Below, one piece after another: positions 1 to 8,107 of a stretch of 64,000 nt of DNA. Under the pieces are notes generated by a model. It ran no database searches. It had not been told where the DNA came from and saw only the letters and a list, made by a program, of their open reading frames with translations. The DNA comes from Methanolacinia sp964465295 (GTDB lineage Archaea > Halobacteriota > Methanomicrobia > Methanomicrobiales > Methanomicrobiaceae), in contig CAYXKC010000002.1 of assembly GCA_964465295.1 (NCBI GenBank), forward strand, positions 1 to 64,000. Direction: 5' to 3'. Both the position numbers and the translations under genes were made by a program. How positions within the stretch are numbered: position 1 is the stretch's first letter; every line of letters starts with the position of its first letter.

Positions 1-1
1 T

Positions 2-301
2 TATGCAAAGATCACTTCCATTCCTGCGGAACTCTCCGAGGAGGCAAGGCGTTTCCTTGTGGCAAGCTGTCTCAAGCTCTTCGGGAGACTCGGGTGCAGG
101 GACTATGCACGCTTTGACTGGCGCATCGATTCCAACGGGACGCCCAGGCTTCTTGAGGTTAACCCCAACCCGGGATGGTGCTGGGACGGTCATCTGGCTA
201 AGATGGCCGGAATTGCCGGGGACTCATACACGGAGATGCTCGGGAAGATCCTTAGGGCTGCTGAGGATAGGATCTCAGGGGAGAACAGCACTCCCCGCTA
301 A
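2..301 (+). CDS. ATP-grasp ligase, D-alanine-D-alanine ligase-like (C-terminal fragment)
   Basis: Only the last 99 codons lie in the window; the open frame runs in from the left edge. The stretch RDYARFDWRID followed by LLEVNPNPGW is the C-terminal metal-binding part of ATP-grasp enzymes of the D-Ala-D-Ala ligase type, in which the Glu and Asn of ExNPNPG bind Mg-ATP. Archaeal members act on varied substrates and methanogens of this group lack murein, so the ligated substrate cannot be named. It ends about 60 bases before the next plus-strand gene, which has its own TATA-like box. Confidence 0.75.
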   Translation, partial: YAKITSIPAELSEEARRFLVASCLKLFGRLGCRDYARFDWRIDSNGTPRLLEVNPNPGWCWDGHLAKMAGIAGDSYTEMLGKILRAAEDRISGENSTPR

Positions 302-319
302 ATATCCTCTTCAACCGAA

Positions 320-328
320 AATATTTAT
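320..328 (+). promoter_or_regulatory. TATA-like box upstream of the PemK-like gene
   Basis: The AT-rich motif AATATTTAT is centred about 36 bases before the ATG at 360. That spacing gives a transcript with a very short leader, as is common in archaea. Inference from position only. Confidence 0.35.
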
Positions 329-359
329 CGGATATTAATTCCTGAATACTTCTACAGTT

Positions 360-686
360 ATGACCCGCTACTTTCCCGGAGACGTAGTTGTCGCATCGAT
401 GGACATGGGTGGTCCCGGCGGGAGAAAAACCCGGCCTGCAGTAGTAATTGCCGAATCCGGGAAAAACAGGTTTCTACTATGTCCTGTAACAAGCCGGAGA
501 CCCGAAGGAAGCGACTTTTTTCCACTTGGGCTTGATGATTTTGAGACGGGCGGTCTCGATCTCTTTGAAGAGAGCTATGTTCTGGTTTCTAACGCGGAAA
601 CCATTGAGGGCAGGTACATACACGGTAAAAAAGGGAGGCTTACATCATCAGGTTTTATTGAAATATCGGGGAGGCTGAGATCATAA
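360..686 (+). CDS. PemK/MazF-like endoribonuclease-fold protein
   Basis: The protein has 108 residues. The N-terminal pattern (residues 4-30: YFPGDVVVA, then KTRPAVVIA) is the first beta strands and the conserved R-P of the PemK/MazF/Kid fold, followed by a strand with PVTSRRP. MazF proteins cleave mRNA, usually under control of an upstream antitoxin. No antitoxin gene is visible: the upstream gene is an ATP-grasp ligase and the downstream one a GNAT enzyme. It may therefore be a solitary or degenerate toxin, or a PemK-like protein with another role. Whether it has RNase activity cannot be told from the sequence. Confidence 0.65.
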   Translation: MTRYFPGDVVVASMDMGGPGGRKTRPAVVIAESGKNRFLLCPVTSRRPEGSDFFPLGLDDFETGGLDLFEESYVLVSNAETIEGRYIHGKKGRLTSSGFIEISGRLRS

Positions 687-748
687 CCGGTGTCTTCCTG
701 AGCGGCGGGATATCCTTTAGGGAGGTCATTGAAGAAGATCTCGAATCA

Positions 749-1195
749 TTGAACCGTCTTGTAAACACCGGGGATGTTGCAGAGTATCTCGACCTGATCC
801 CTCCCGTGCCGCTCTCTAAAACGATCGATTTCTGGATCTTTGCCCGCAGCAGGGAGGCGTTGTGGTGGTGTATCTTAAGAGGGAACGACATCATAGGAAG
901 CGTTGGTATAGTCCCGGAGGACAGCGAAGGCAAGATGTCGCATGTCGGGGTATTTTTCATCTATATGCTGAAGGAATTCCGGGGTCTGGGCTACGGGGGC
1001 CTTGCAGTCGATTATGCACTCACCCGTGCAGGGTGTGCCGGATTGAAGCGTGTCGAATGCCTAGTCTCTGAAGAGAACGGGAGGGCGATTTCTCTCTACG
1101 AAAAGAAGGGTTTCATGGTCGAAGGAGTGAAAAAGGGAGCCTTCTTCGACGGTGAGACATATTCAGATGTACTGATGATGGGAAAGATTTTGTGA
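749..1195 (+). CDS. GNAT family N-acetyltransferase
   Basis: A 148-residue GNAT fold. Motif A is visible as EFRGLGYGGLAVDYAL (acetyl-CoA pyrophosphate loop, R/Q-x-x-G-x-G/A type), and the C-terminal part has ENGRAISLYEKKGF, the usual motif B. The start is uncertain. The listed TTG lies inside the expected first strand, and the open frame extends upstream (back to about 662) with a GNAT-like beginning, ISFREVIEEDL, at 710, where no ATG, GTG or TTG occurs. The true start may be a rare codon such as the ATA at 710. The substrate is unknown. Confidence 0.8.
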   Translation: MNRLVNTGDVAEYLDLIPPVPLSKTIDFWIFARSREALWWCILRGNDIIGSVGIVPEDSEGKMSHVGVFFIYMLKEFRGLGYGGLAVDYALTRAGCAGLKRVECLVSEENGRAISLYEKKGFMVEGVKKGAFFDGETYSDVLMMGKIL

Positions 1196-1223
1196 GTGGA
1201 TCTTAGCTCTTTTTATCTTGTTG

Positions 1224-1436
1224 TTTTAGGGAGGGGTAAGTATCCCCTTCCCTGTGCTCCTCCCCTTCACAGCGAGAGGTCACAAAGAGGATAAGCAGAC
1301 ATCCCCTTTTGATCCGTAAAGTGTGATTCAAATAATTAATTATCTATAATTAGTCATTCTTCCGGGCGAAGACCGGGTTATCACGATTCCGAAAGCTCAC
1401 GTAGTGAACTTAGCGTGGGCTGCCCCGAAGGGGCTT
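1224..1436 (-). repeat. Dispersed structured element, copy C (candidate ncRNA)
   Basis: Read on the minus strand from 1436 to 1224, this aligns with the elements at 38324-38537 and 63456-63686. It begins AAGCCCC...GGGGCAGC, continues with a small hairpin (TCAC/GTGA arms), then CCCGGTC followed shortly by CCGG. The long inner helix of the other copies is deleted here. Next comes a GGGGAT/ATCCTC hairpin (1301-1306 with 1287-1292), then GACCTCTCGC, and a terminal G-rich/C-rich hairpin ending CCCTCCCTAAAA. It fills most of the gap between two convergent genes and lies downstream of the SLOG-SLATT gene on the same strand. Partial decay relative to the other two copies is likely. Confidence 0.65.
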
Positions 1437-1448
1437 CTGCCCCTTTCG
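1426..1448. repeat. G/C hairpin GAAGGGG...CCCCTTTC
   Basis: A perfect small inverted repeat (GAAGGGG, short loop with CTTCTG, CCCCTTTC) overlaps the 5' end of element copy C. Nearly the same hairpin recurs at 19004-19024 next to a decayed gene. It could be a terminator-like structure or the end of a degenerate mobile element. Confidence 0.5.
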
Positions 1449-1519
1449 ATTTTAGGAATCACCACCCCTCAGAGAGATAGTTTTTGTAATAACAAAAGAA
1501 CCGTACGCACTCCGAAACC

Positions 1520-3142
1520 TTACGCTGCTTCAAGTCTCCTGAACCTGAATATAATCCTCCAGTCCTGCTGTTCGCGGAGGGTGGTCTCGTTCATCTCCTC
1601 AAGCAGAGAGCAGAGTTCGTTCATAGTCGATACATGTCTCATCTCGTTCCTGATTGAAGTCAGGTGCCGGACGATATGCATATAGCGCTCGGAGTTTCTG
1701 AGGTATTCTCTCTGAACCCTTACGGCGGCGATCGCCGAACCCACTGCAGGGAGAGTGATCGTCAGGTAGGCAAGAATTAAAGAGACAGACAGGTTGACGT
1801 GGATTTCCCAGTGTGCAACACCTGTTGCATGTATAATCGCAAATATGAGTACAAGCCCGAATATAAACTCTCCCAGAGTTGCAAGGAATTTATATCTCTT
1901 TCCTGATCTTTCGCTCTCCTGCTCGTAAAATTTCAGGCGGTTGCTGATCCAGGCCGATGTTATGAACTCCTTCATCGGTTCAAACGGGATGTTTAACCTG
2001 CAGAAAGATGAGGATTTGAGTGAGACTATCGATCCGAAGGCCATTACCATCCAGTCGTTTGGGCGGTGCGCAAGACTCATGTGCGGCGGGGTGTCGGGGC
2101 TCTTGCATGTGACGCATACTATGGAGACAAAGAATGCAGCCCTTATCCTCTCGGCAAGGAAGTTGTAGTCTATCCATTTCCTGTGATAATCCCCGTACCT
2201 TGAGGCGGTCATTAGTAAGATGATCATTGCGATCTCTGCAACTTCGATCCATACAAGCTCCGGGTATTCGGGGAAGAAGAGTGTCTGCATGGTTATTGTA
2301 AGAACCGCAAGAGCGGCGAGCACAGAGATGAGTGTCCCGGCATATGAATAGAGTCGCATGTATTTTCTTGCCAGCAGTTTTGATCTCGTATAATTCGGAA
2401 GAAGGGAGGTATAGATGTCCTTTAACATATACTTTGGAAGCCCTGCCTTTTCAGATTCGCGTTCAAGCAGGCTCATATATTCCTTCTGTTTTGCAAGGAA
2501 ATAGTCTTCATTCAGATGTTCGGTATTGTAGGTATTCAGGTGCGTGTAGGATTCAAAGATCCGGTCATCATGCAAAAGGGTGTAATTATGGCCGGAATCC
2601 CTGTTTATTGCAACAATCGTTCTTCCGTATCTTCTCGCGAGGCTGAAGATGCTCCCCTTGCGATAATGCAATGCTTCCGGTTCCCATTCTCCGACAAGCA
2701 GAATCAGGTTCGAGTTTTCAATTACCGAATCATAGATTGGGTCAAATCCCGGGGTTTTACTGCCCTTTTCTGCGTTCTTCAGTCTGTATTTTACCGCCCC
2801 CTTAAAGGGCCCTGATTGATGTGAAAGTTCACCTGGCAGATTGAGGAGTTTGACTTCCGGATTCCTGAGTCTGTTCCAGATTGGATCTGCCAGGAGGGAT
2901 TCAAGAAGAACATGCTCTCCTCCCTGCCTGTATGGGAGAATAAATTCATAATTGTGGGGGGTATTTGAAAGGATTTCTTCAAAATGATATATGGTCTCTT
3001 TTATTGCCCTACCGACATTGCCTGAATCAAAGGTGCTCTCTGTTACAATTATACCAATACTGACAGTTATTGAGAGTGGTCCGGGAATTACCGGTGGATT
3101 TTCCTCCATTTCATATTGAGGGTTTGTCCTGCGTATTTTCAT
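1520..3142 (-). CDS. SLOG-like sensor fused to two SLATT-type 2TM modules (putative membrane effector)
   Basis: A 540-residue protein. Residues about 22-200 resemble a Rossmann-like SLOG/nucleotide-binding domain: an N-terminal hydrophobic strand (TVSIGIIVTES), then LILLVGEWEPEA near 146-157 and SLARRYGRTIVAI, a pattern typical of domains that hold a nucleotide or NAD-like ligand. It is followed by two membrane hairpins, about 267-289 with 297-314 and 419-440 with 447-470. After the first comes RKWIDYNFLAERIRAAF (321-337), and the C-terminus has EQQDW; both resemble SMODS/SLOG-associating 2TM (SLATT) effector domains. Such proteins are predicted nucleotide-triggered pore formers in biological conflict systems. 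No cyclic-nucleotide synthase gene is adjacent. Function is inferred from architecture only. Confidence 0.6.
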   Translation of the reverse strand: MKIRRTNPQYEMEENPPVIPGPLSITVSIGIIVTESTFDSGNVGRAIKETIYHFEEILSNTPHNYEFILPYRQGGEHVLLESLLADPIWNRLRNPEVKLLNLPGELSHQSGPFKGAVKYRLKNAEKGSKTPGFDPIYDSVIENSNLILLVGEWEPEALHYRKGSIFSLARRYGRTIVAINRDSGHNYTLLHDDRIFESYTHLNTYNTEHLNEDYFLAKQKEYMSLLERESEKAGLPKYMLKDIYTSLLPNYTRSKLLARKYMRLYSYAGTLISVLAALAVLTITMQTLFFPEYPELVWIEVAEIAMIILLMTASRYGDYHRKWIDYNFLAERIRAAFFVSIVCVTCKSPDTPPHMSLAHRPNDWMVMAFGSIVSLKSSSFCRLNIPFEPMKEFITSAWISNRLKFYEQESERSGKRYKFLATLGEFIFGLVLIFAIIHATGVAHWEIHVNLSVSLILAYLTITLPAVGSAIAAVRVQREYLRNSERYMHIVRHLTSIRNEMRHVSTMNELCSLLEEMNETTLREQQDWRIIFRFRRLEAA

Positions 3143-3156
3143 CTTTGAGACCTTTC

Positions 3157-3188
3157 ATATATTGGGATTTGAGTGAATTCCAATATAT
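3157..3188. promoter_or_regulatory. Perfect inverted repeat in the SLOG-SLATT promoter region
   Basis: Arms ATATATTGG (3157-3165) and CCAATATAT (3180-3188) are exact inverted copies with a 14-base spacer. The repeat lies 15 to 46 bases upstream of the minus-strand ATG at 3142. TATA-like sequences on that strand at about 3192-3200 and 3225-3237 would place the transcription start at or near it, as expected for a repressor operator. The adjacent MerR-family gene is one candidate regulator. Confidence 0.45.
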
Positions 3189-3268
3189 TGAGTTATAAAA
3201 ACACTCTCTCTTAAATAGTTATAGTATATATAAAATTGCGAGACCATAAAAAATTGAATGAGATTGCG

Positions 3269-4105
3269 TTAACCCTCAACAGGATATTGTATCTCTGTAA
3301 GCAGTTCTTCTTCCGGGATATCCGCCGGATCGTTTAAGTAAAGTTCTCTCGGAGGGCCGCAAATAGTCAGTCCTTTTTCATTTATATAATCATAGATCTG
3401 TTTATGGGCCATTCCAAGGTTGCTGTAGGGCCCTTTATGAATTACCGTCACGGCCTTCACCGGGGGGAGAGTCTTCAAGGAGATCTCCGGGTCAGAGACT
3501 GTCACCTGCCCTGTTACGGGGAGTGCAATCTCGATCATCCCTCCTGTTTCATCACAGTCTTCTCCGATATAAATAGACATAACAGGGCCGGTGACCTTCA
3601 CCTGTCCGCCTGAATTCGGTACGGTGGAAATTTCCGTGCATAGTCTTTCGATGAGCCTGCCTACAACGTCGCCGTACGGGCCGTTTCCATTGAGGCTGAT
3701 TACCCTTAATCCGGGGATCTCTTTGATACTCCAGTTGATAAGTTCCATTTTAAACAACTCTCCAAACGGGTCCTCTGATGAGAGAATCCTCTCCGCCATT
3801 TTCAGTCTTTGCAGTTCCTCGCGGACTGACATGAGCCTCCCGGCAACCATTTTGCTGATCTCAGGGCTGTTTTTATCATCCTGGTCTGTAATCCGCTCGA
3901 TCTCGTCCAGATTAAATCCAAGAGCCGAGAGAGCTTTGATCCAGATCCCTTTCTCGATCTGGAGAGGAGTATAATACCTGTATCCTGTGCAGATGTCTTT
4001 CTGTACCGGGACAAGCAGTCCCTTTTTCTCATAGCAGTAAAGTGCTTTTTTTGAAAGTCTGGTGATGTCAGAGAATTTACCGATAGGAATTCTGTCGACT
4101 GTCAT
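3269..4105 (-). CDS. MerR-family regulator with GyrI-like effector-binding domain
   Basis: A 278-residue protein. Residues 5-75 are a MerR winged helix (IGKFSDITRLSKKALYCYEK, then a GYRYYTPLQI wing and an ALGFNLDEIERI helix). A linker helix of about 40 residues follows, then a C-terminal GyrI/BmrR-like ligand-binding domain (about 125-278) with the typical VIHKGPYSNLG segment. BmrR-type proteins activate genes on binding lipophilic or cationic ligands. It sits directly upstream of, and on the same strand as, the SLOG-SLATT gene, 126 bases away, so the two may share control. The target is unknown. Confidence 0.85.
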   Translation of the reverse strand: MTVDRIPIGKFSDITRLSKKALYCYEKKGLLVPVQKDICTGYRYYTPLQIEKGIWIKALSALGFNLDEIERITDQDDKNSPEISKMVAGRLMSVREELQRLKMAERILSSEDPFGELFKMELINWSIKEIPGLRVISLNGNGPYGDVVGRLIERLCTEISTVPNSGGQVKVTGPVMSIYIGEDCDETGGMIEIALPVTGQVTVSDPEISLKTLPPVKAVTVIHKGPYSNLGMAHKQIYDYINEKGLTICGPPRELYLNDPADIPEEELLTEIQYPVEG

Positions 4106-4190
4106 GGCTTATCAGGATTCTTGGTTTTTATGTGAAATAGGAGGTTGGAGTTTTCCCCGGGAGAGAGTTTTTTGAAAATGTATGTGTTTT

Positions 4191-4874
4191 TCAGATAATT
4201 ATCTCAACAGTTCCTTTTCCTGCATCATGTTTATTATCCACAGAGTCGGAGCGGGAGAGCGACCAGAGTATCTTTGCAGTATCTCCCTTCGCAAGTACAG
4301 AATCATAGTTGTCACCTGTATCAAGCTTTCTTGAAAACTCGACGGTGGTATATGCCTCATTTTCGGCTGCCATATATAATTCAATGTCATATGTCCCGCC
4401 AATCTTTGTATCGGAGGGGTGCGGCCCGTATGTGCCTATCGAATACATGTCATAGATGTAGGGATCGGATCCTTTAATTCCGCCCATGATTATATCGGCG
4501 TCTTTCATCCGTAATGTTGGGTTAAATCCTACTGAAAGCCAGCCTGTGGTCTTTCCCTTCATTCCCATATAGAGCATCTCTTTATCAGAACTCCAGTAAA
4601 TGTAGAAGAGATCCCTGAAACCTGTGACATTGTTGTCGTATTCATCCTCATTGATGATTCCGTCGGCCTTCCACTTTGCGGAAGGGCCGGTTTCCGGAGT
4701 ACCGGTCTCATCTGGTGTAAGCCCGGTTGTCTCAACAGGGGTTTGTGTCTGTACCGGTTTTGTCTGTTCAGGCGTGATACAGGTGAAGTTCAGTGTTTCC
4801 TCCTCCTCTGTGCAGCCTGAACAAAAAATTGCGGCTGATATTATTATTAGTATTGTTATGATATTTCCTTTCAT
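4191..4874 (-). CDS. Secreted lipoprotein with DOMON-like domain
   Basis: A 227-residue protein. I start it at the ATG at 4874, preceded by AAGGAG with good spacing, rather than at the longer open frame. The N-terminus is a lipoprotein signal, MKGNII plus a hydrophobic stretch ending in CSGC. A Thr/Pro-rich linker follows, then about 150 residues that look like a DOMON domain (GIINEDEYDN, FYIYWSSDKEMLYMGM, GWLSVGFNP, KDADIIMGG). DOMON domains bind haem or sugar on the cell surface. The ligand here is unknown. Surface anchoring follows from the lipobox. Confidence 0.75.
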   Translation of the reverse strand: MKGNIITILIIISAAIFCSGCTEEEETLNFTCITPEQTKPVQTQTPVETTGLTPDETGTPETGPSAKWKADGIINEDEYDNNVTGFRDLFYIYWSSDKEMLYMGMKGKTTGWLSVGFNPTLRMKDADIIMGGIKGSDPYIYDMYSIGTYGPHPSDTKIGGTYDIELYMAAENEAYTTVEFSRKLDTGDNYDSVLAKGDTAKILWSLSRSDSVDNKHDAGKGTVEIII

Positions 4875-4955
4875 ATCCGTATTCTCCTTATATTCTGAGT
4901 TATGGTCTTTATAGTATATACTGATTAATATAGATATGGAGGGCCGGACATCCAC

Positions 4956-6125
4956 TCACAAGAGAAGTTGAGATAGTCTTGCCATACCCTCTTTGATATT
5001 CTCTTCATTCGTATTCGAGAAGTTCAGCCTTATCATGTCGCTGCCTCCTTTTCCTGAATAAAACGGATTTCCGGGCATAACTCCCACGCCTTTCCTGATG
5101 CCCTCCTCAAATAACTTCATTGACGAAACTCCGGCGGGTAGTTTTACTGCCATAAACATCCCTCCTTCAGGACGTGTATGGGCGATACCCTTTCCCGCCA
5201 TGTCGTCCAGAAGATCCCCCATAAGCCTGCAGTTGCCGGCATATGTCGAAGCGACCATTCCCAGGTGCCTGTCATAATCGTTGTTTTCCAGGTAATGGCT
5301 GATTATCTTCTGGCAAAGGAAGTTTGAATGCAGGTCGGCCGCCTGCTTTGCAGTATCAAAAACCCTGATTATCTCCGGGGGCGCCATAATCCACCCGATC
5401 CTCATTCCGGGAGCGATCGTCTTGGAAAAAGATCCTCCTATAACCGTATTTTCCGGCGCATAACCGCATACGGGTCTTCGGGGTTTTCTGTCGAAGGCCA
5501 GTTCGCCGAAAGCATCGTCCTCATAGAAGACGGAATCCGTGTCCCTGAATATCTGACCTGTCATTCTTCGCGCTTCATTAGAATATGATCTGCCGGTAGG
5601 ATTCTGGAAATTCGGAATTCCGTAAAAGAACTTGATCCGGTCTTCTGTAACGAGCTTTTCCAGGAGATCCGGATCAGGGCCGTCTTCGCCCATTTCAACG
5701 CTTCTCATGGCAGGTTCGTAGAGTGAAAAGGCCTCAATGGCTCCGAGATAACCCGGCTCTTCTATCCCGACAGGGTCTCCTTTCTCTATGAATATCTTGC
5801 CGATGATATCGAGGCACTGCTGTGAACCGTTGACAATCCTGATATTGTCCGCAGAAGCGGAAATTCCAAGTCTCATCCTGTACCTTTCGGCGATATACTC
5901 CCTCAGCGGGAGATATCCTTCGGTCGTCGTGTACTGGAGAGCCTCTCTGCCTTCATTCTCCATGACGAAGGACGCAGAATTCTTTAACCCTTCTACATCT
6001 ATCAGGGAGGAATCGGGAAGACCCCCGGCAAAAGATATTATGGAGGAATCGGATGAAACTGCAAATAGCTGCTTAAGGAAGGACTCAGGTGCATTCCTGA
6101 TCCGGGCGGCAAAACGATATTCCAT
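4956..6125 (-). CDS. PLP-dependent aminotransferase, class I/II (2-aminoadipate transaminase-like)
   Basis: A 389-residue fold-type I aminotransferase. Visible marks are SFAGGLPDSSLID near the N-terminus, the NFQNPTG motif, the pyridoxal-lysine segment GGSFSKTIAPGMRIGW, and a C-terminal arginine in MIRLNFSN. The SFAGGLP start and overall pattern match the LysN/2-aminoadipate and aromatic aminotransferase group also seen in MocR proteins, but no DNA-binding part is present. It is divergent from a second aminotransferase at 6207, with an 81-base shared promoter region. Exact substrate not determined. Confidence 0.85.
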   Translation of the reverse strand: MEYRFAARIRNAPESFLKQLFAVSSDSSIISFAGGLPDSSLIDVEGLKNSASFVMENEGREALQYTTTEGYLPLREYIAERYRMRLGISASADNIRIVNGSQQCLDIIGKIFIEKGDPVGIEEPGYLGAIEAFSLYEPAMRSVEMGEDGPDPDLLEKLVTEDRIKFFYGIPNFQNPTGRSYSNEARRMTGQIFRDTDSVFYEDDAFGELAFDRKPRRPVCGYAPENTVIGGSFSKTIAPGMRIGWIMAPPEIIRVFDTAKQAADLHSNFLCQKIISHYLENNDYDRHLGMVASTYAGNCRLMGDLLDDMAGKGIAHTRPEGGMFMAVKLPAGVSSMKLFEEGIRKGVGVMPGNPFYSGKGGSDMIRLNFSNTNEENIKEGMARLSQLLL

Positions 6126-6206
6126 AACATATTTGTTTGATCCTCTCTTTCTTAATTATTTCAAACCAGGATCATTTTTTTCCCGGGAAGACAAATATAC
6201 CTGAAT

Positions 6207-7328
6207 ATGAGACCCAAACCGTTCCTTCTTGAAAAATATATGGGAATATATGAATTTTCAGCCCCACACCTCCTTTGCACCTCCGACTGCGAGACGGTAA
6301 GTATCAGCGAACTGCTTTCACTTGAAGAGGGGGCGGAAAAGAGATTTTTGGATCTCAGGCTCGGTTATACCGAGGCACGCGGCGAAAAAGATCTGAGGGA
6401 GGAGATCTCCCTTTGTTACACGAATATGTCCCCGGAGGATGTGATAACTTTTGCCGGTGCCGAAGAGGCGATATTTCTGTTCATGAATGCCGTCCTGTCC
6501 GAAGGAGATCATGTAATCGTCCAGTTTCCGGCATACCAGTCCCTCTACGAGGTTGCCAGGGCCGCCGGGTGTGAGGTTACATTCTGGGAGATGGATGATG
6601 AGAAGGACTGGAGGCCGGATCCTGTATTCCTGGAGGAGAATATCCGGGAGAATACGCGTGCGATAATAATCAACAGCCCGCATAATCCGACCGGTTTCAA
6701 TTTTACAAAGGAGGATTTTGAAAGGATTATCAGTATTGCAAAGGAGCATGTTCTCTACCTTTTCTCGGATGAGGTATACCGGAACCTTGAGTTCAATCCC
6801 AAAACCCGCCTTCCGCCTGCTGCCGATCTCTACGGGAAGGCTTTTTCACTCGGGGTCATGTCAAAGGCATATGGTCTGGCCGGTCTGAGATCCGGGTGGC
6901 TTGCTTCAAAAGACCATGAAACTCTCGAAAAGATCTCCACTCTAAAAGACTATACGACAATATGCACAAGCGGCCCTTCGGAATACCTGGCAGCCATCGC
7001 CCTGAGACATGCTGATCAGCTTGTTGAACGCAATATGGAGATAATCCAAAATAACCTTGCACTCCTCGATTCATTCCTTAAAAGATATGAAGATATGTTT
7101 GAATGGGTGAGACCTTCAGCTGGATCGATTGGCTTTGTAAAACTGAAAACCGGAGAGTCCGCCGAAAGATACTGCAGGAGAGTCGTTGAAGGTTCAGGCG
7201 TTCTTTTACTGCCTTCGGTCGTATATGAATCCGGGGACTCACATTTCAGGATAGGTTTCGGGAGAACTGATATGGAAAAATCCCTCAGGATATTTGAAGA
7301 ATTTTTGAAATCAGGGAATGTTCAGTAA
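6207..7328 (+). CDS. PLP-dependent aminotransferase, class I/II
   Basis: A 373-residue fold-type I aminotransferase. It shows INSPHNPTGF, the DEVYRNLEF strand that contacts the pyridine nitrogen, the Schiff-base lysine in VMSKAYGLAGLRSGWL, and a late FRIGFGR with the carboxylate-binding arginine. It is distinct from the divergent neighbour at 4956-6125 and more like the aspartate/capreomycidine-type small aminotransferases. The amino donor and pathway cannot be assigned. Confidence 0.85.
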   Translation: MRPKPFLLEKYMGIYEFSAPHLLCTSDCETVSISELLSLEEGAEKRFLDLRLGYTEARGEKDLREEISLCYTNMSPEDVITFAGAEEAIFLFMNAVLSEGDHVIVQFPAYQSLYEVARAAGCEVTFWEMDDEKDWRPDPVFLEENIRENTRAIIINSPHNPTGFNFTKEDFERIISIAKEHVLYLFSDEVYRNLEFNPKTRLPPAADLYGKAFSLGVMSKAYGLAGLRSGWLASKDHETLEKISTLKDYTTICTSGPSEYLAAIALRHADQLVERNMEIIQNNLALLDSFLKRYEDMFEWVRPSAGSIGFVKLKTGESAERYCRRVVEGSGVLLLPSVVYESGDSHFRIGFGRTDMEKSLRIFEEFLKSGNVQ

Positions 7329-7337
7329 TTTATTCTT

Positions 7338-7979
7338 CTATGGTTCATCCTTTCCCGGAAAGAGGAGCCACCAGGGGTATCTCAAATCCCACCGGATCGC
7401 CGCAAACCTGATCAGGAATACGAGCATTATCGCACACAGGTCGCCGAGAATCACTCCGGGCAGGAAAGTCAGCCAGCATATATAAAAAATCCCTCCGATA
7501 AGAATCGGGGTTGCATAGAGCTCCTGTTTAAGAATAAGGCAGGGATTTCCTGTCATGATATCGCGAATGATACCTCCTGTTATACCAGTGATAATTCCCA
7601 TTATTATTGCAACGACCGGGCTGAAACCGTATGCCAGCGTTTTATCAATTGCCTGGACATTGAAGAGCGCAACACCGAGCCCGTCCAGGATCAGCAGTGT
7701 CCTGTATGAGGTCCATAATGGTTTTGCAAGGAAAAATGCCAGTATCGCGGCGGCAAGCGCAACTGCCATGAAAAGGTTGTTGGATATCCAGAATACGGGA
7801 ACGTCGAGGATTAGATCCCTGATTGTTCCTCCGCCCAGGGCTGTTATGACGCCGATGATGACGATGCCGAAGAGATCCATCCCTTTTTTCGCCCCGGCAA
7901 GGACTCCTGTTATTGAAAAAACCGCGATCCCGACTATGCCGATGATGTAATACCATGTGCTGAAGGGCAGGATATCCAT
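7338..7979 (-). CDS. TRIC/UPF0126 family membrane channel protein
   Basis: A 213-residue membrane protein with about seven hydrophobic segments and two repeated halves. The first contains GVLAGAKKGMDLFG and ALGGGTIRDLIL, the second GVALFNVQAIDKTL and TGGIIRDIMTG. This internal duplication with GGGxxRD motifs defines the UPF0126 (YadS/YicG) family, related to trimeric intracellular cation channels; bacterial members have been linked to small-solute transport. The gene converges on the aminotransferase, 9 bases apart. Confidence 0.85.
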   Translation of the reverse strand: MDILPFSTWYYIIGIVGIAVFSITGVLAGAKKGMDLFGIVIIGVITALGGGTIRDLILDVPVFWISNNLFMAVALAAAILAFFLAKPLWTSYRTLLILDGLGVALFNVQAIDKTLAYGFSPVVAIIMGIITGITGGIIRDIMTGNPCLILKQELYATPILIGGIFYICWLTFLPGVILGDLCAIMLVFLIRFAAIRWDLRYPWWLLFPGKDEP

Positions 7980-8107
7980 ATAAAAGGAATGCTCTCCGGA
8001 GTCATTAATATTCCCGGGCGATCAGGCCGGTTAAAAAAAAGATTAGGCTTTTGTAATTATTACACTAATAAATATAATAGATAAAAACAATAGTATATAA
8101 ACTGGAG

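Noticed and set aside
32..338. Plus-strand frame 3-338 as a gene
   Set aside because: It overlaps the ATP-grasp fragment in another frame and has arginine/serine-rich sequence without motifs.
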